Positions 22,115 to 34,246 of a stretch of 64,000 nucleotides of DNA are shown here, in pieces. The first letter of the stretch is position 1; each line of letters opens with the position of its first letter. The DNA is from Tricholomella constricta (Eukaryota; Basidiomycota; Agaricomycetes; Agaricales; Lyophyllaceae), in assembly GCA_013368375.1 (NCBI GenBank), contig JAACJP010000058.1, positions 124,001 through 188,000 of the forward strand. The letters run 5' to 3'. Under the pieces are notes generated by a model. That model was not told the DNA's origin and made no database searches. It worked only from the letters and a program-made list of their open reading frames with translations. Made by a program: the position numbers and the translations under genes.

Positions 22115-25100
22115 TAGGCTTTCAAAGTCCGGTCCGGTCCGGTTTTTTGACCATTTTGGCCACAACCGGGACCTGGACCGGTTGGGAACTTACAAAAAAA
22201 GTCCGACCGACATACTGGACCGTGCATGACCGGTTGTCATCGGTTGCATCAACCCCCGGGACTGGTTTGGACCGGTTACAACTGAACCGGGTCACAACCG
22301 GTCGAAGACGGTTGCAACCGGTCATAACCGATGACCAGGCTATACGAAATCACTCAAGATACATATACTAAAAGCATGTACGTGATAATGGAAGGGTGAG
22401 CGATAGGGAAAGAACGAAGCTTAATGAATATTGTGACTACAGCTACATGTCCTCCTGGTCCCACCCCTCCAACTCTTCATCGGCCGCAAAAATACTCTCG
22501 AACTCCTCCTCAACCACCTCAATTTCCTGCGAGTTGCTCTTCGCGTGATCAATGAGCTGGGGACACCATGCTGCCTTCATAATTTGGAGTTCCTCGAAGA
22601 TGATGGCACCGAGTCTTGCACGGCGGTCAGTAGCAGTCAGCTTGGCGCTCGAGAACACACGTTCGCAGGGAACAGAGGATGCTTGGCTAGGGAGAATGTC
22701 GAGGGCAATCCGAGCTAGTGTGGGATAAAGCTTCGCGTGCACCTGTTGTAGAAATTAGGATCAGTAATACTGTAATAGAGGTAATTCGCTGAGGCACGTA
22801 CCGACCACCAGGCGACAATATCAGTATCTCGCGTGACATCAGCAGGGACATCCTTCAGGTAGCGACGGAGCTCGGACTGCCAATGGCTGTCGGTTCCATC
22901 CGTTAGGAGTGTGAGTCGGTGTCGATCGAATTCGGACAGGAACGAATCTTCGCGATCTTCGTCAGATGCCGCTGGAGGTGGTCGGCTTGATGAAACGGTT
23001 GGCTGTTGGGGGCGTGTCCGCCAGTATTCAGCCATCTAAAACGTTTAGTGCTGCAAATCCTGTAGAATAATTAATGGTAAGAACTCACTGCATTGTCAAC
23101 AATGAGTTCAGCCTCGGCCTGCCAATTCTTCGCATCTAAATTACCATCGGCAATCTCAGCCGCTTGTTCAACCATCCCTCCCCACGCGAGCTTGATGTAC
23201 TGGATCTTGAAATAAGGATGCAACACTATAACTTCGGTTTCAGCAATAAAGAACACATAAAAATGAGGAACTTACCGAGAGCGAGGACATAGGCCGGTTT
23301 CTCGTCAAATCTCGAATAATATTTGTTTAACTTATCGAGGCCGCACTGAATGGCGGCATGATAGAGCACGTACATTGGATTCTTGAGTTTCGCTTCCCAT
23401 AACGTCTGCAGATCCTCGAGTGCTGGAAGCGCGCGGTATAGTGTCGGTTGCTGCTCGGCGGAGAAGTGATGTAGGACACAATTAGAATCCTGCGAGGATG
23501 GTTCAACAGATCATGACACGGAAAGAAAATAGATGGGACCTACTGCAAGGATTGTTTTCGCTTCATGTACTCGGGCCCAATCCGCCGACGTCAAGGTGAA
23601 TGCTGACCAGGCGATCTTCTTTGTGATGCGTCCATTGGATCGGATAGTAGTGATAGGGCCGTAGAGTCGGTCTGCGCCCGATGTGAATAGATCGATGGCC
23701 TGTTGGAGAATGGGTGAGAGTGCAAGGCACAAGATCATATGAAAGGCTTACCTGACGAAGCTTGTACGCCCTGTCGAGCATGTTGTAGGCTGATCCCCAG
23801 CGAACATTGCTGTGAAGCGTAATCTTGAGGGGTTTTGTGATGCCGCATTCAAGTTGTTGCCCTTCGAAGTACTGAATGCGCTGACCCGATGCCTGTATCT
23901 AGAGTAACCAATGGATCATCGATCTAATTGATTTCACACGAGACCACACACCTTGATTGCGAGCGTGCGGATTGCCGCGATCGTGTCAAGACTCCCACCC
24001 AGCACGCGATTGGTAGGTTCTGATGGGTCGTATTCCCAAATGGCGGTGGCGGTTTCTACGGCGGCCAGTTTTGTGATGTAGCCCATAACGTCAATCGTGG
24101 CAAGATTTACGACATGTTCTAGGCACCCCAGCTGGTTTTCAAAGGCGGACCAGGTGGGGAGTTGACGAAGGTTATGTTGCGATGCAATGGTATCGCATAT
24201 CTTGTTGTTCGACGATGTGTTGTCTAGTGTAACTGTATATAGCTGCTCACATCAGAATGCGACGCTTGAGGGTCTGAAACGACCATCGTACCTTGGAATC
24301 TGATCGGGACATGATACCCACGCGATCACACAACCCCACAAAGTATCGCCCAAGATTACTACCAGCGTGCGTCCCGTGGATCAATCGGAATCCAACAACC
24401 TCCGCGCGCAAGGTCCATTTGCCAGAATCATCGACATCGATCCAATGCGCGGTCATTCCTAGATAACCATATTTCGTTGTGTCGGCACTCCATCCATCGG
24501 CGGTGCAAGATACCTTGCCAGGGGCCTTCTATCAAAGAATAAGTATGAATGGATACATAGATGTAAGTCATCACTCACCTCTATGTCTCGCTTGAGGTCG
24601 TTGAGGCGCTCGACGAAGGCATTGTGGATGAACGCCCTGACCTCGTGTGAGCTTGGTAGATCGGCCCGCCTTGCCTCCGGACGCATGGACACCAGACAGT
24701 TTCGGAATGATGCCTTGTCTGCAAGTAGAAGGGCCTGGACCGCCAGGTCTATCAGAATGTTCCATTGGACGCTGGGGTTGGAACTGACCTGGTCGTCGCA
24801 CGCCACATGTACTGACACTGCCTTCAACACCCCCGCCCTCGTGAACTCTTTGGGCGCGTTCACCTTCACAAAATCCAACTTCCTCTGCCCATCCTTTTTT
24901 GTCTGCTCATTTCGTGCCTTCTGCACCTCGAGAGGAATACAACGGGTGGCCATGGGAATCTTCGGCTTCGCAGCATCACAACGCCTCTCATACTCCTCGA
25001 AATGAAAACTGGCGATATGGCCACGGCACGTCGAGTTCGACCCCAGGAAGAAGCATTCACGGCGAGTTTTCTTTGGCCGCAACTTTTCCTGGATGGATGC

Positions 25101-26200
25101 CTCTGTCTCAGCCCTGGTTTTCACGGTAAGCATAGTTCCTCGACTCTTATACAGTCACTGAACTCACCGGCATATCAAGCACCATTGTCCCTCCAAAGTC
25201 TCGAACTCGCCTTTTCCACAGGGGAAGCTGGCTTCAAGCCTATCACTGAACACGGTCAGGAGGTCGCGCGTAGAGTCTTTTTTGCTCGGAGCCGCACGCT
25301 CAGGTATGCCCTGGGCTTGTCGCTCGTCGAGATCCTGAAAATATTACAAGGTGAGTACCCCGTTGCTCAGTCACTATACTGTCAGACTAACCTCTTCCTC
25401 CTGTGCCCCATCGTCGTCTCCAGGTGCCTCCCCTGGCTGTGATCCATCCTCCACCTCCTCCGAATCATCGCTGACCGCCTTCGACTTCGCCTTCGCCCTT
25501 GCCTTGGCCTTACTCTTGGCCTTTCCTTTCTTCTTTGGCAGCGCTGGCATGTCCTCCTCCGACGTATCCCCCGCGTCACCTCGCTTGGTCCGCTTCCTCC
25601 TGCTTCAGCGAGGTGAGGCATCTTCTTCCTCTTCCTCACTGCCCGAGTCGTCGTCGCTAGCCGCACGCTTCTTGCTGTTAGTGGTGGACCGAGTAGTGAC
25701 CTTCGTTTTCGGATCGGTGAGTGGCTTCGCTTTCTTTATTTGGGTCTTCGGTTGATTACGACGTGACGGACCAGCTTTCGAAGGCTTCGCCATTGGAGGA
25801 TCAGTACGAATTCGATGCTTCGGTTGGAGAGTAGATGGGGGTGAGCTCTTGTCAGTTGTCGGCCTGCTGCTCGCTCTTTAAGCAGCTGGCATGTATGCCC
25901 TGTGGTTTATATTACGAGTACACTCTGTCTGTAGCGTAAATTACCAGTGCTGCGCCCTGTAGTTATATTACGAAAGACTGTCTGGTGTCCCTGTGCCTCC
26001 TGAGGCCTGATGCCCCAGTGCGGTTGCAACCGGTCCCAACCGGTTCTGACCAGTTGCGGCGCGCAGCCCATTTGTGACCAACCGCAACCGCCAACTTCAA
26101 AAATCAGCCGCGACTGCAACTGCAAGTCCGGTTTTTTCCGGTTGCGGTCCGGTCCGGTTTCGGTTTTTTCCGGTTGGTGCAACTGGACCTCAAAAGCCTA
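22115..26200 (-). mobile_element. hAT-superfamily DNA transposon, 4,086 bp
   Basis: The ends are imperfect terminal inverted repeats: TAGGCTTTCAAAGTCCGG on the left and, inverted, TAGGCTTTTGAGGTCCAG on the right. Perfect 8-bp target duplications CACCGTAA lie at 22107-22114 and 26201-26208. Both ends carry dense subterminal copies of CCGGTT/AACCGG (22130-22330 and 26020-26180), as expected for transposase-binding repeats. The transposase gene lies inside on the minus strand. Confidence 0.95.
22443..25793 (-). pseudogene. hAT transposase, multi-exon, with an in-frame stop
   Basis: The gene starts at 25793 with a basic, Ser/Glu-rich leader. A BED-like zinc finger follows in the region 25217-24970 (CLIC ... 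FLGSNSTCRGHIASFH). Then come a catalytic-region block (TADGWSADTTKYGYLGM), a central region with TLDNTSSNN and NVRWGSAYNMLDRAYK, and the C-terminal hAT dimerisation domain (LPSQASSVPCERVFSSA) ending at 22443. Several short introns are needed (for example at 24460-24540, 22743-22803 and 25134-25168). The leader contains an in-frame TGA at 25605-25607, after EDASPR, with coding sequence continuing behind it. So this copy is probably not autonomous unless that stop is spliced out. Confidence 0.85.
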
Positions 26201-26208
26201 CACCGTAA
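26201..26208. repeat. Target site duplication CACCGTAA (right) of the hAT element
   Basis: Identical to 22107-22114. Confidence 0.95.
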
Positions 26209-26534
26209 ACTCATAACTGCCGTCTCTGTCCGCTTGTACTCATCGCCCGAACCCGTGAGTTCTCTGTATTAACCTCGTTCATCTCGTTGTTGTGCCACCG
26301 ACACCAACAGTCACGTCGCTGACCTGTTCCAGCTAGGAACAATTGCATACCATCACATTTGTCGCATCGCTGTCAGCTCGACTAATTACGAGTCGGACCG
26401 CCTTTACCTTCGTCAAACCCTCCTTTCAACCCTGCACACTTGCGTGTTTGGGAACTTTTAACACTTCTCGCCCCCTATAGTTGTTAGTTGTTTTGTTATT
26501 GTGCACAGCACCTACAGGCCTTCTAGCTCTATCA

Positions 26535-26733
26535 ACGTACTAACCATTGCAAGTCACACCAAGGACCGAAGCAATGGACATGACTGAAGTACTGATCAGA
26601 AGTGTACCACACTGATTGGACGATCCCCTCTTTGGCACACGGGCTTCGGAATACCCAGAGAATCAGCCAGCAACCACGCACATTCGTATCCCAAACCCCT
26701 ATGCTCAGCATAAATCACTCCCAAATTCGAAAT
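26535..26733. other. Spacer with partial LTR similarity
   Basis: The stretch around 26640-26695 (GGAATACCCAGAGAATCAGCCAGCAA) resembles the 5' part of LTR copy D, so it is probably another truncated copy. No gene. Confidence 0.4.
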
Positions 26734-26954
26734 TGTAAGGACGCCCACTATCTTATCTAATATTGGTTATCTAATTGTATCTTATCGAGACGATTACGCT
26801 ATTGTTTGGCAACACCTTCTGGTGTTGCCTATTTAATTCATTACATTAAATAAGTATAAACGACATTGTACACCTATACGTAGCAATCAACAGACTTGTC
26901 ACGCTTACGTCTAGTGTGAACAACAAGGTCTCCAACGTCTGTAACTTCGTTACA
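26734..26954 (+). mobile_element. Solo LTR, 221 bp, second family
   Basis: It begins TGTAAGGACGCCC and ends CTTCGTTACA, and is flanked by the perfect 5-bp duplication GAAAT (26729-26733 and 26955-26959). A related copy in opposite orientation lies at 30115-30309. The TG...CA ends, 5-bp duplication and lack of coding sequence fit a solo LTR left by recombination. Confidence 0.9.
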
Positions 26955-26989
26955 GAAATACACTATGAAACACTCCTCTCCTGTGCATG

Positions 26990-28521
26990 CCCAGCCACGG
27001 CATTGATCTGGCCACCTCACGGAGCTCCGTGCCCATGGATCACTCGATCATATATCTGACCTGATGCCCACCCTCGATCAATAGCATGCCCATACATCCA
27101 ACTCACTGCCCACATCTGATCAATAGTGCGCTGATGTGCTCCTTTCCTGGCTGGCCACCAACCATCATTCCCGACCATAATAAGTCGCTCAAAAAGCGTA
27201 CACAATGAAACTGACCAACTTAGTGACCAGAACACAACCTACAGGGGTCAGACAGCATTTCCTCTTAGTTTCTGGGGAGCGGAATACCCGTATAATCAGC
27301 CAGCAATTATGCATGTTTGTGTGCCAAGCCCCAATAACTTCTCTCGATGACGCATTCTCCTGCATGCCTCTTCATCTCCTATTCGCGGCCCAGATCCAGC
27401 TGCCTCCTGGAGTTCTGCAATCACTATCTCCCTCAATTACATATCCGACCCGCGACCTCACGAGCAGAGCTGAGTCGTACTGGCAGAGGGGAATCCGAAG
27501 TTATATTAAGTACAGTGAGGAATGTAAAGAGGGGCTTACCTGGCAGAGGGGAATCCGAAGAGAATAGACTAAGGATCCCCAATGCCAGTGGGCCGACTAT
27601 ATACGAGTACTGTACATAATAATCAAGGAATGGTCTGCGGCGCATGTATGGACACGTTCCCGACGCTGTCCGATCCTCGTGGCTCAGGGTACGGGCACGA
27701 GTTGGGACAGCCGACGTCGGGATGTCGGGTGGTCGGGATCGGCGTCGGGCGCGCGCAGGGAGAGATGGGAACGACAGGAAGTGTGTAAGTATATACACCG
27801 ACGCTTGGGTCGGAGCGTCGGGGGTCGGGATCGCGAACGGTCGGGGGAGCGATCGCATGAGCGGGGGGACGATTGGTGAGCGTCGGAGGGCGCGAAAGGG
27901 AGTTCCCCTAACACCGACACTGGTATCCGATCAATAGCGTGTCCATACCGAACCTTTCATCTGAAAGGTGTTGCGTGGTACCAGACTTGGCGATGACCCT
28001 GCAGTAAACACCTGCATAGTCGCGTTAAGGATTGACAAACTTACTATACCACATAAAAAGACACCCCATGTAGTACATACGACCCCCAGTGAATTACAGC
28101 TTGTATTATCCCTCAAACTCAGAGTCAACAGCTCAAAAGCCTCGGGGTCGTTTTGATCGTAAAACTTGTCGTAAACTGTCGCACTCATTGGCAAACTCAT
28201 ATTCATCATCATCATTCAGCCAGCCATCATTATCAGAACCCGTGAGTTCTCCTTGTCAGTCTCGTTTGCTTCGTGTCACACAACTGACACCCCAGTCACG
28301 TCTCCAACTGTCACTCATCGCAACCAATCACATATTGTTGTGTTCGTCGTAACCCAGTCAGTTCCACCAATTACGGGTCAGATCATACTTTACCTTCGCA
28401 TCTCAACTCTTTCAAGCCTAGCACACTTGCATGTTCGGGAACTTTTAACACTTCTTGCCCATTTTAGTTGTTAGTTGTTTTGTTGTTGTGCACAGCACCT
28501 ACAGGCCTTCGAGCTCTATTA
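26990..28521 (+). mobile_element. LTR copy D (plus), interrupted by a 0.45 kb insertion
   Basis: It shares with copies A and B the blocks TCGCTCAAAAAGCG, TATCCGACCCG, ACACTGGTATCCGATCAATAG, GTACCAGACTTGGCGA, CCCCCAGTGAATTACAGC and the terminal CTACAGGCCTTC. It ends at about 28521. Immediately behind the end lies TGGAGCCCACCGCGAGG (28525-28541), which begins with TGG as tRNA-primed binding sites do, so this copy may be the true 5' LTR of the debris to its right. Confidence 0.65.
27458..27911. mobile_element. Insertion inside LTR copy D, possibly a solo LTR
   Basis: Comparison with copy A shows that the sequence between TATCCGACCCG and CCGACACTGGTATCC is extra. Near its left side the insert carries TGGCAGAGGGGAATCCGAAG twice (27481-27500 and 27541-27560). 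Read on the minus strand it starts TGTTAGGGGAACTCCC and holds a TATATAC box, like an LTR. A clear target duplication could not be fixed. Confidence 0.55.
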
Positions 28522-28524
28522 TTC

Positions 28525-28541
28525 TGGAGCCCACCGCGAGG
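28525..28541 (+). promoter_or_regulatory. Candidate tRNA primer-binding site
   Basis: TGGAGCCCACCGCGAGG begins four bases after the end of LTR copy D and starts with TGG, the complement of a tRNA CCA end. The priming tRNA was not identified, so this is tentative. Confidence 0.35.
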
Positions 28542-29990
28542 GTTTAAAAACCATCACCAAACATGCAACCTCCTAAACACCTACAACTTGGCAATCATTC
28601 TGCCAGCAACTAGACAAGAAGCTAGAGCCCAAACCCTTCGTGCCAAAAGCAGCCCAAATTTTGGACAAGTTGACACCAACTCAGAATCTCTCTTCCCGTT
28701 CTTTTGCTTTGTAATCCCGCATCTTGTGATACACAACAACCTCATTCCCTTTTCTATAGCCCTCTTTCCAAACTACCGTCGCCCACCCTGACCAACCAAA
28801 CACTGTCCCATGAGCCAACCGGTTGCACTGATCCCAACTTTGACCTCTTTGCATTGGAACCCCCTACTACCAATCAGGACATCGAGTTCAGACTCCCTTC
28901 CCTATTGCCTACATCTCCTGAAACCTCAGAATCTTCCTCGCCATCGTATTTTCCCTCTCTATCCTCCCTCCTGATACTAGCACACACTGTACTCTCTACA
29001 ATGGAACAGTATAAGGTTGGTTCAGGCCTTATTTAGTCATTCCTAGCACAGCCACTCTCTTTAGCCTTTAACCTTGTACCACTGTCCCTACGCCTGTGTA
29101 GTCACCTTTTCTCACTATAAAATTGGGTCATACACACTTGGGGCATTGCAAGGTCACTAGTCTCACTGTCACTTTTACCAACGGCCACCAGTTATTGCAA
29201 AACCGATGCCTGTGCATGGGCATAGTTCGGTGCCGACGTTCACATCCAAGCATGTGTGTGAGCTCCAACAATATTTGTTAGATCTAGACCATCTATTCAT
29301 CAAGAGCAACATTACCGACAAACAAGAGATGAAAATACACACTACCCAATACACCAACATTGATACCGCTGACCTATGGGAGTAACTCAAGGACTTCACC
29401 AATGGCAGCCATGCACATTGGTGGATTGCAATCATGGTACTATATCCAGAAGCTAGTAAAAAAAGGAAATATTCCATCACTGACCTCAACCTGCTAATCA
29501 AGGAACGACACGACTCGGGATCCAATCCAATAGCAAACTCAAAGAGTCTTACAGACACTTTCTCCTCATCACCCAATTCCTTGTTAGTAAAGACCGATTC
29601 TCACAGAATGAATACAACTGACAATTCTGCCATGCATTCCAGTCTGACCTATGGTCAAAAATACATTGCAAACTTGAAATTCTATTCTCAAACCACCACC
29701 CCGATGATTCCTATGCTACCAGAACCATCCGCGTGAGCAGCTGAACACATTCTCCATGGAACAAGCACCGTCTGACAACAAGAAGAGCCCGCACGTGTGC
29801 CACCACCTATCACCCCAGCAGATTGTTACTAGACACAGTCATGTCACCAACAATGGGCAAGCCCATCAAATAGGAGAAGCTCTATAAGAAGATCCACCTA
29901 CTAGAACAGATTATCCAATGACTTGAACACACACAAGGGTCCAGCGATGGAAGTCGGCTGCATTGAACACCCCATTCATTTGGGGCATTA
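28542..29990 (+). pseudogene. Degenerate retroelement interior with gag-like fragment
   Basis: The recognisable part is about 29310-29735: DLWE, a stop, then LKDFTNGSHAHWWIAIM, VLYPEASKKRKYSITDLNLL and KYIANLKFYS. This resembles the Gag-like region of Agaricomycete Ty3/Gypsy elements, in which a YPGA-x2-RKYS-x2-DL motif is common. Stops and frame changes are frequent. Nothing beyond Gag was found, so the element is heavily deleted. Confidence 0.5.
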
Positions 29991-30960
29991 GGTATGCCCG
30001 ACCACCCCATGATGTCCCCACCACCCCCAAGACACCTCCATGATGCCCCACCATCCCAACACCCCAGAATCAGCCCTCACAATGTCCCCACCATGCCCAG
30101 AATGCCTCCACGGTTGTAACAGGAGTTACAGTTTGGCAACCTTGCTGTTCATACTGCACGTAAGCTTGACTAGTCGTCTATTGCTATGTGTAGGTGATGC
30201 TACAAGGTCTTGTATATAATTATGTAATTTAGTTGATTAAATAGGCAACACGCCAAATAATAATGTAATCATCCAGATTAGATAGCGATTAGATGTAAGT
30301 GTCCTTACAATGATGCCCCAACATGTCTCAGCCCCCACAATGTCCCCACCACCCCACCACCCCATCCCAGCCCCCACAATGTCCTCACCACCCCACCACC
30401 CCATCCCAGCCCCCACAGCATCCCCACGACCCCCAGGACTCCTCTACAACACCCCTATCACCCCCACCACCCCCTTCATCCCCGCTCTCACGATGTTCCC
30501 ACCACACTCAGGACTCTCCATCACCCTCACCACTCCCTTCCCAAACTATCCTCGTCCTCACGACTCCCCCACAATGTCCCCACCACCCTCAGGGCACCTC
30601 CATGATGCCCTTCCCACCCCCACAACGCCCCACCACCTCCACCATCCCAACTCAGTCCCCACAATGTCTCTGCCATGCCCAGAACACCTCCATGATGCCC
30701 CACCACCCCCCCACCCCATCTCAGGCCCCACAACGTCCCCATCACTCACACCACCCTATTCCTGCCCCCAGGACACCCTGATCACTCCCACCACCCCCTT
30801 CCCAACCCATCTCTGCCCTCACAACCCCCACACGATGTTCCCACTACCCTCAGGACACCTCCATGATGCTCCGCCTCCTTCCCACCCCATCTCTGCCCTC
30901 ACAACGCTCCCCCCACCACCTCTACAATGTCACGACCCCTTCTCCGCCTTTACCACCTGC
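29991..30960. repeat. CCCCACC/ATGATGCCC-type minisatellite
   Basis: The plus strand is built from irregular repeats of words such as CCCCACCACCCC, TCCATGATGCCC and CACAATGTCCCC. The 219-codon Pro/His-rich ORF is an artefact of this. A solo LTR (30115-30309) interrupts it. Confidence 0.9.
30115..30309 (-). mobile_element. Solo LTR, about 195 bp, same family as 26734-26954
   Basis: Read on the minus strand it starts TGTAAGGACACTTACATC and ends CTCCTGTTACA. It shares the GTGTTGCCTATTTAAT block with the other copy. The flanking 5-mers (ACGGT and ATGAT) do not match, so the target duplication is lost or mutated. Confidence 0.8.
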
Positions 30961-31124
30961 ATGATGTGACTTGGAGTGTGCACCGCAAGCCACTTGGAAT
31001 GTTTTTTTCGTATATAATAATAAAGCTCAATTTTTTTCCAATAATATATCTATGTGTCTTAAACTTGTGTTTTTTGCAATGTGAAATCTGTATTTTCTGC
31101 AATGTGTGTTTCTTTTTGTCATTG

Positions 31125-31230
31125 TCAATTTTTTGCTATTGCAGTTCATGTTTTTGCATTTTGGCACTTTTGCATTTTTGCGTTTTTGCATTTTTGCATT
31201 TTTGCGTTTTTGCGTTTTCGAATTTTTGCA
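31125..31230. repeat. T-rich simple repeat (GCATTTTT/GCGTTTTT)
   Basis: Degenerate units such as TTTTTGCATTTTTGCG are seen directly. It lies just before a TGATCACGTGATA palindromic patch. Confidence 0.85.
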
Positions 31231-32563
31231 TTTTGATCACGTGATATTTTCGATTTCTTCATTTTACAAGAATATATTCTTATTTCCTGCAGGAAGCTTT
31301 ACATTTTCCTCAAAAGGTAAGAATATTCAATTTTGTCCAATGGGGCCCCTCATAGCGGTCACCCACTACGTTTGGTGTTTCACTAAAACATAATACTTCT
31401 TTCACAAGATGGACTAGAGCACAAAAAGGCATTCATCCCTTACCCGTTCAAAATTTTAATGAGCGCAATTGAGCGGGTGTGCATGCGTGAAATCGTACAA
31501 GTCATTGAAACTCAGTTGAAGCTCAGCTCCGGAAATAACCTGCCTTGACAACCGTTGAAGTTTTCCCCCATCTTTTCGTTCGCTGGTGTCTTCCTGCCGC
31601 CACTCATGTCTTTCTCATCTGCTTCTGCTTACTCTTGCAGTTAGGTCTTCGTGATCACATCTGTCACTGTGATTGTCCAAATTGTGGGCACCAAGCTTAT
31701 TGGCACGAAGAACCTGTATTTGGGCACCCATGTTTTCGAGAATTCGATATTTTCTGTTTGTTTTTCCCACAGGACTTGCGCAACCCGCCGACGTGGCATC
31801 GAGGTGCAACCTCAGGCTCGCTGTCCCCGTCCCATCACTTGGTGCGCCCGGTGGTACAGTTGACCTCTCTATCCTTTTTTTGCCGAGGTATGTTTCTCAA
31901 CACATGCGTGACTCATCTCTTCTGACAAAACTCGCAACTTCATCAGCCATATACACATCACGACCTCATGTATTATTTATCCTGCAACACATCAGAATCC
32001 CCCGACCTTGTCGTTCATTTGTGCCCTGTAGAACCAAGTAGTCTGTTGTAATATACAAACAATTAATATATGATTTTCCGTCATTAAATTCTGAGAATTT
32101 TGCAAGGTTTCAAGGATGCATGACTATTTGTGTCCATGGGCAACAGCATACAATCGGTACAATTCAGGTCATACTTGTCACAATTACGGAGGTGGTACAA
32201 GATTATGCACAAACGGCCTCCAATTGTAAAAAAAGACCCTAGCTGTTTATCGAATACTGGGCCTTACAAGAAGTGTTAAAAGGTTTTCGTAAATTGAGGG
32301 ACTTCTATCAAATTATACCCCTTATATTCCCCTTGTAACCCATTGTCGAAATTTTCCCAATTTAGTGATGTAAGGATCTTGCACGTTTGAGATCAAGTCT
32401 TGGCACGCCATCATTATCTGTATTAAAGGGAATCGGACGTCAGTGCACAATCCAGGTGCAGTCCCCAACGCACCAATGCAGGTCGTTATTATTGAGTCAG
32501 CCAGGACTGGATCCTGCCGCTACTTCGTCCACAACGCCACACCCTCAGCTCTTCTTAACTGAG
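31231..32563. other. Intergenic, short ORFs only
   Basis: Short overlapping ORFs at 31545-32041 show no domain. The last 200 bases should hold the promoter of the secreted-protein gene. Confidence 0.4.
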
Positions 32564-33223
32564 ATGTTCTTCCTCAGGCTTCTTCTGTGCATCGCGTCTC
32601 TCTTAATCGCTATCGTGATCGCATACCCAATCGGAGACCATCGAGTCGAAGCACGCGCCGAAACCCAGAGCCTCCAGACGGCAAGTTCAGAAGTAGCTTT
32701 GCGCATCGCTAGCAAATACTAAAACAAATTACGCCATCCGCAGAACGCAACTCGATTGCCCATCGTCATGTACACAGGCGCTGGTTTTGTGGCGGATGCA
32801 CGCCAAGCCAACGCCAATCGCAAAAGATGCAAGACGGGCGAGGACTGTAAGTGTCCGAAAACCGCGCGTTCGACATCCTGCATCAACGGCGCGTGCTCGT
32901 GCGACAATCCTGCCGTGAACCTCTTTGCGAACATCTGGATGAAGGGGATCAAGGCTGTCGGGAATGCCGGTATCACGAAAGCAATTGGCAAGCTGATGGA
33001 GGGACTGGCAACAGCGAAACAGGTCGCGGGCATGATTGTGGGCGCGGTATTGGGTCGGCACGCAAAGGAAGCACTCAAGGTTCGTACGAATTATATCCGA
33101 ATTTGAGAATGATGCGGTGACTGAACTGATACGTTTCTACAGCTGGCGCTGAATGCGTTCCCAGATGTTGGCCCTAGTGCAATTGACAAAGCGACCAAGG
33201 GAATACTGACAAAAGTGCTGTAA
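32564..33223 (+). CDS. Small secreted protein with a six-cysteine motif
   Basis: Three exons (32564-32692, 32744-33079, 33143-33223) with GT-AG introns of 51 and 63 nt encode 181 residues. Intron 1 contains a good branch site (ACTAAAAC). The first 20 residues (MFFLRLLLCIASLLIAIVIA) are a classical signal peptide. The mature part has a compact cluster of six cysteines at 72, 78, 80, 89, 94 and 96 (C-x5-C-x-C-x8-C-x4-C-x-C), two half-motifs of similar spacing. A cysteine-free Ala/Gly/Lys-rich segment follows that could form amphipathic helices. No family was recognised. It could be an effector-like or cell-surface protein, but no activity is claimed. Splicing removes an in-frame stop at about 32720. 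Confidence 0.72.
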
Positions 33224-34246
33224 ATCGAAAAGGTTATTGAAACGATGAGTGTGTACACACACATACCTAGACTTGAAGCACGGTCATTGTGTATGGTACG
33301 AAGGCAACAAAGACGAACGCTAATCTTGCCACTTTGTACAGAAAGCCCCACGAAATGCGAAGAAAGACATTGAGATATGGCGCAGGATCGCAATTTCAGG
33401 AAGCGTCCACCCCGTCCACCCAGAAGGAGATAGCTGTAGTAAAGCCGAGACGAGGTAACAAATCTTGAATCACAAATCATACATGGTGTCCCCAGAGAAC
33501 GCCAAGCACGACCTTGACACTGGGTAAGTTGGTTGCGCGTGTTTGAAACCATCTTGGTTGCGAAATAGCTCGCACCCACGAATGTCGAACATGCACATGA
33601 GTCCGCTCAGGCATGGTGAGGGATCGTGAAGTTCTTAATCCGAAAAATCACCGCGCGCTGTGGCCCGTTGCTATACTGCAGTCACAGCTTCTAGCGTACG
33701 ATGTACGGGGCAAGAAGACAAGATTGTGAACAGCTGAACAGCAGGTGACGTCTTCCATCCATCTAGACTGCGGAATCACAAACACCGCCACCATCATTCC
33801 ATGAACCCAGAAAACCCAGTCGCGGTCACAGTACTGGTAAAACATCGCGGCGTGTGTAGATCTGATGAAGGGATACCATTTAGGGCAGAGAAACAGAAAC
33901 AGCGGTAAGGGGGACCTGAGCGCCGGGGTAAGTGAAGATTCCAATTTCCTCGGAAACGCCATGAATGCATGACGCCCGAGCACTGAATGCCACTGCTAAA
34001 AGTCAACACAAAACAAATCATCAGCGAGAAGCGGTTTAATTGCCAGTGATAAGCCAAGACAAGTGTCCCGTGTCATTTGCAGGCTTGTACATATGCACGC
34101 GCGTGCACAGGCGTGCACTGTATGTGCTCCTCGGTCTCGTAATCCATCACCACCCAGTGAGATTTCGTGCCATCGTCCCATCCCTCTTTCTGAATTTTCT
34201 ACGAAACGATTTTGTAATGCAGTCCTCTGAGACCTTGCTCTTGATA
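33224..34246. other. Intergenic, nothing recognised
   Basis: Short ORFs on the minus strand lack motifs. The right edge is the start of duplicated segment 2. Confidence 0.4.

Larger units (their letters stand above)
21993..26534 (+). mobile_element. LTR copy B (plus), split by a hAT element
   Basis: The left part (21993-22114) begins with GGTTGATGTCCGTATTATGG and jumps, after an internal deletion, to the 3' half of the LTR. The right part (26201-26534) continues exactly where the left part stops and ends with the family terminus CTAGCTCTATCA. Between them lies the 4.1 kb hAT element. Confidence 0.75.

Noticed and set aside
30310..30969. Pro/His-rich 219-codon ORF
   Set aside because: Translation of the CCCCACC minisatellite, with similar ORFs in other frames.
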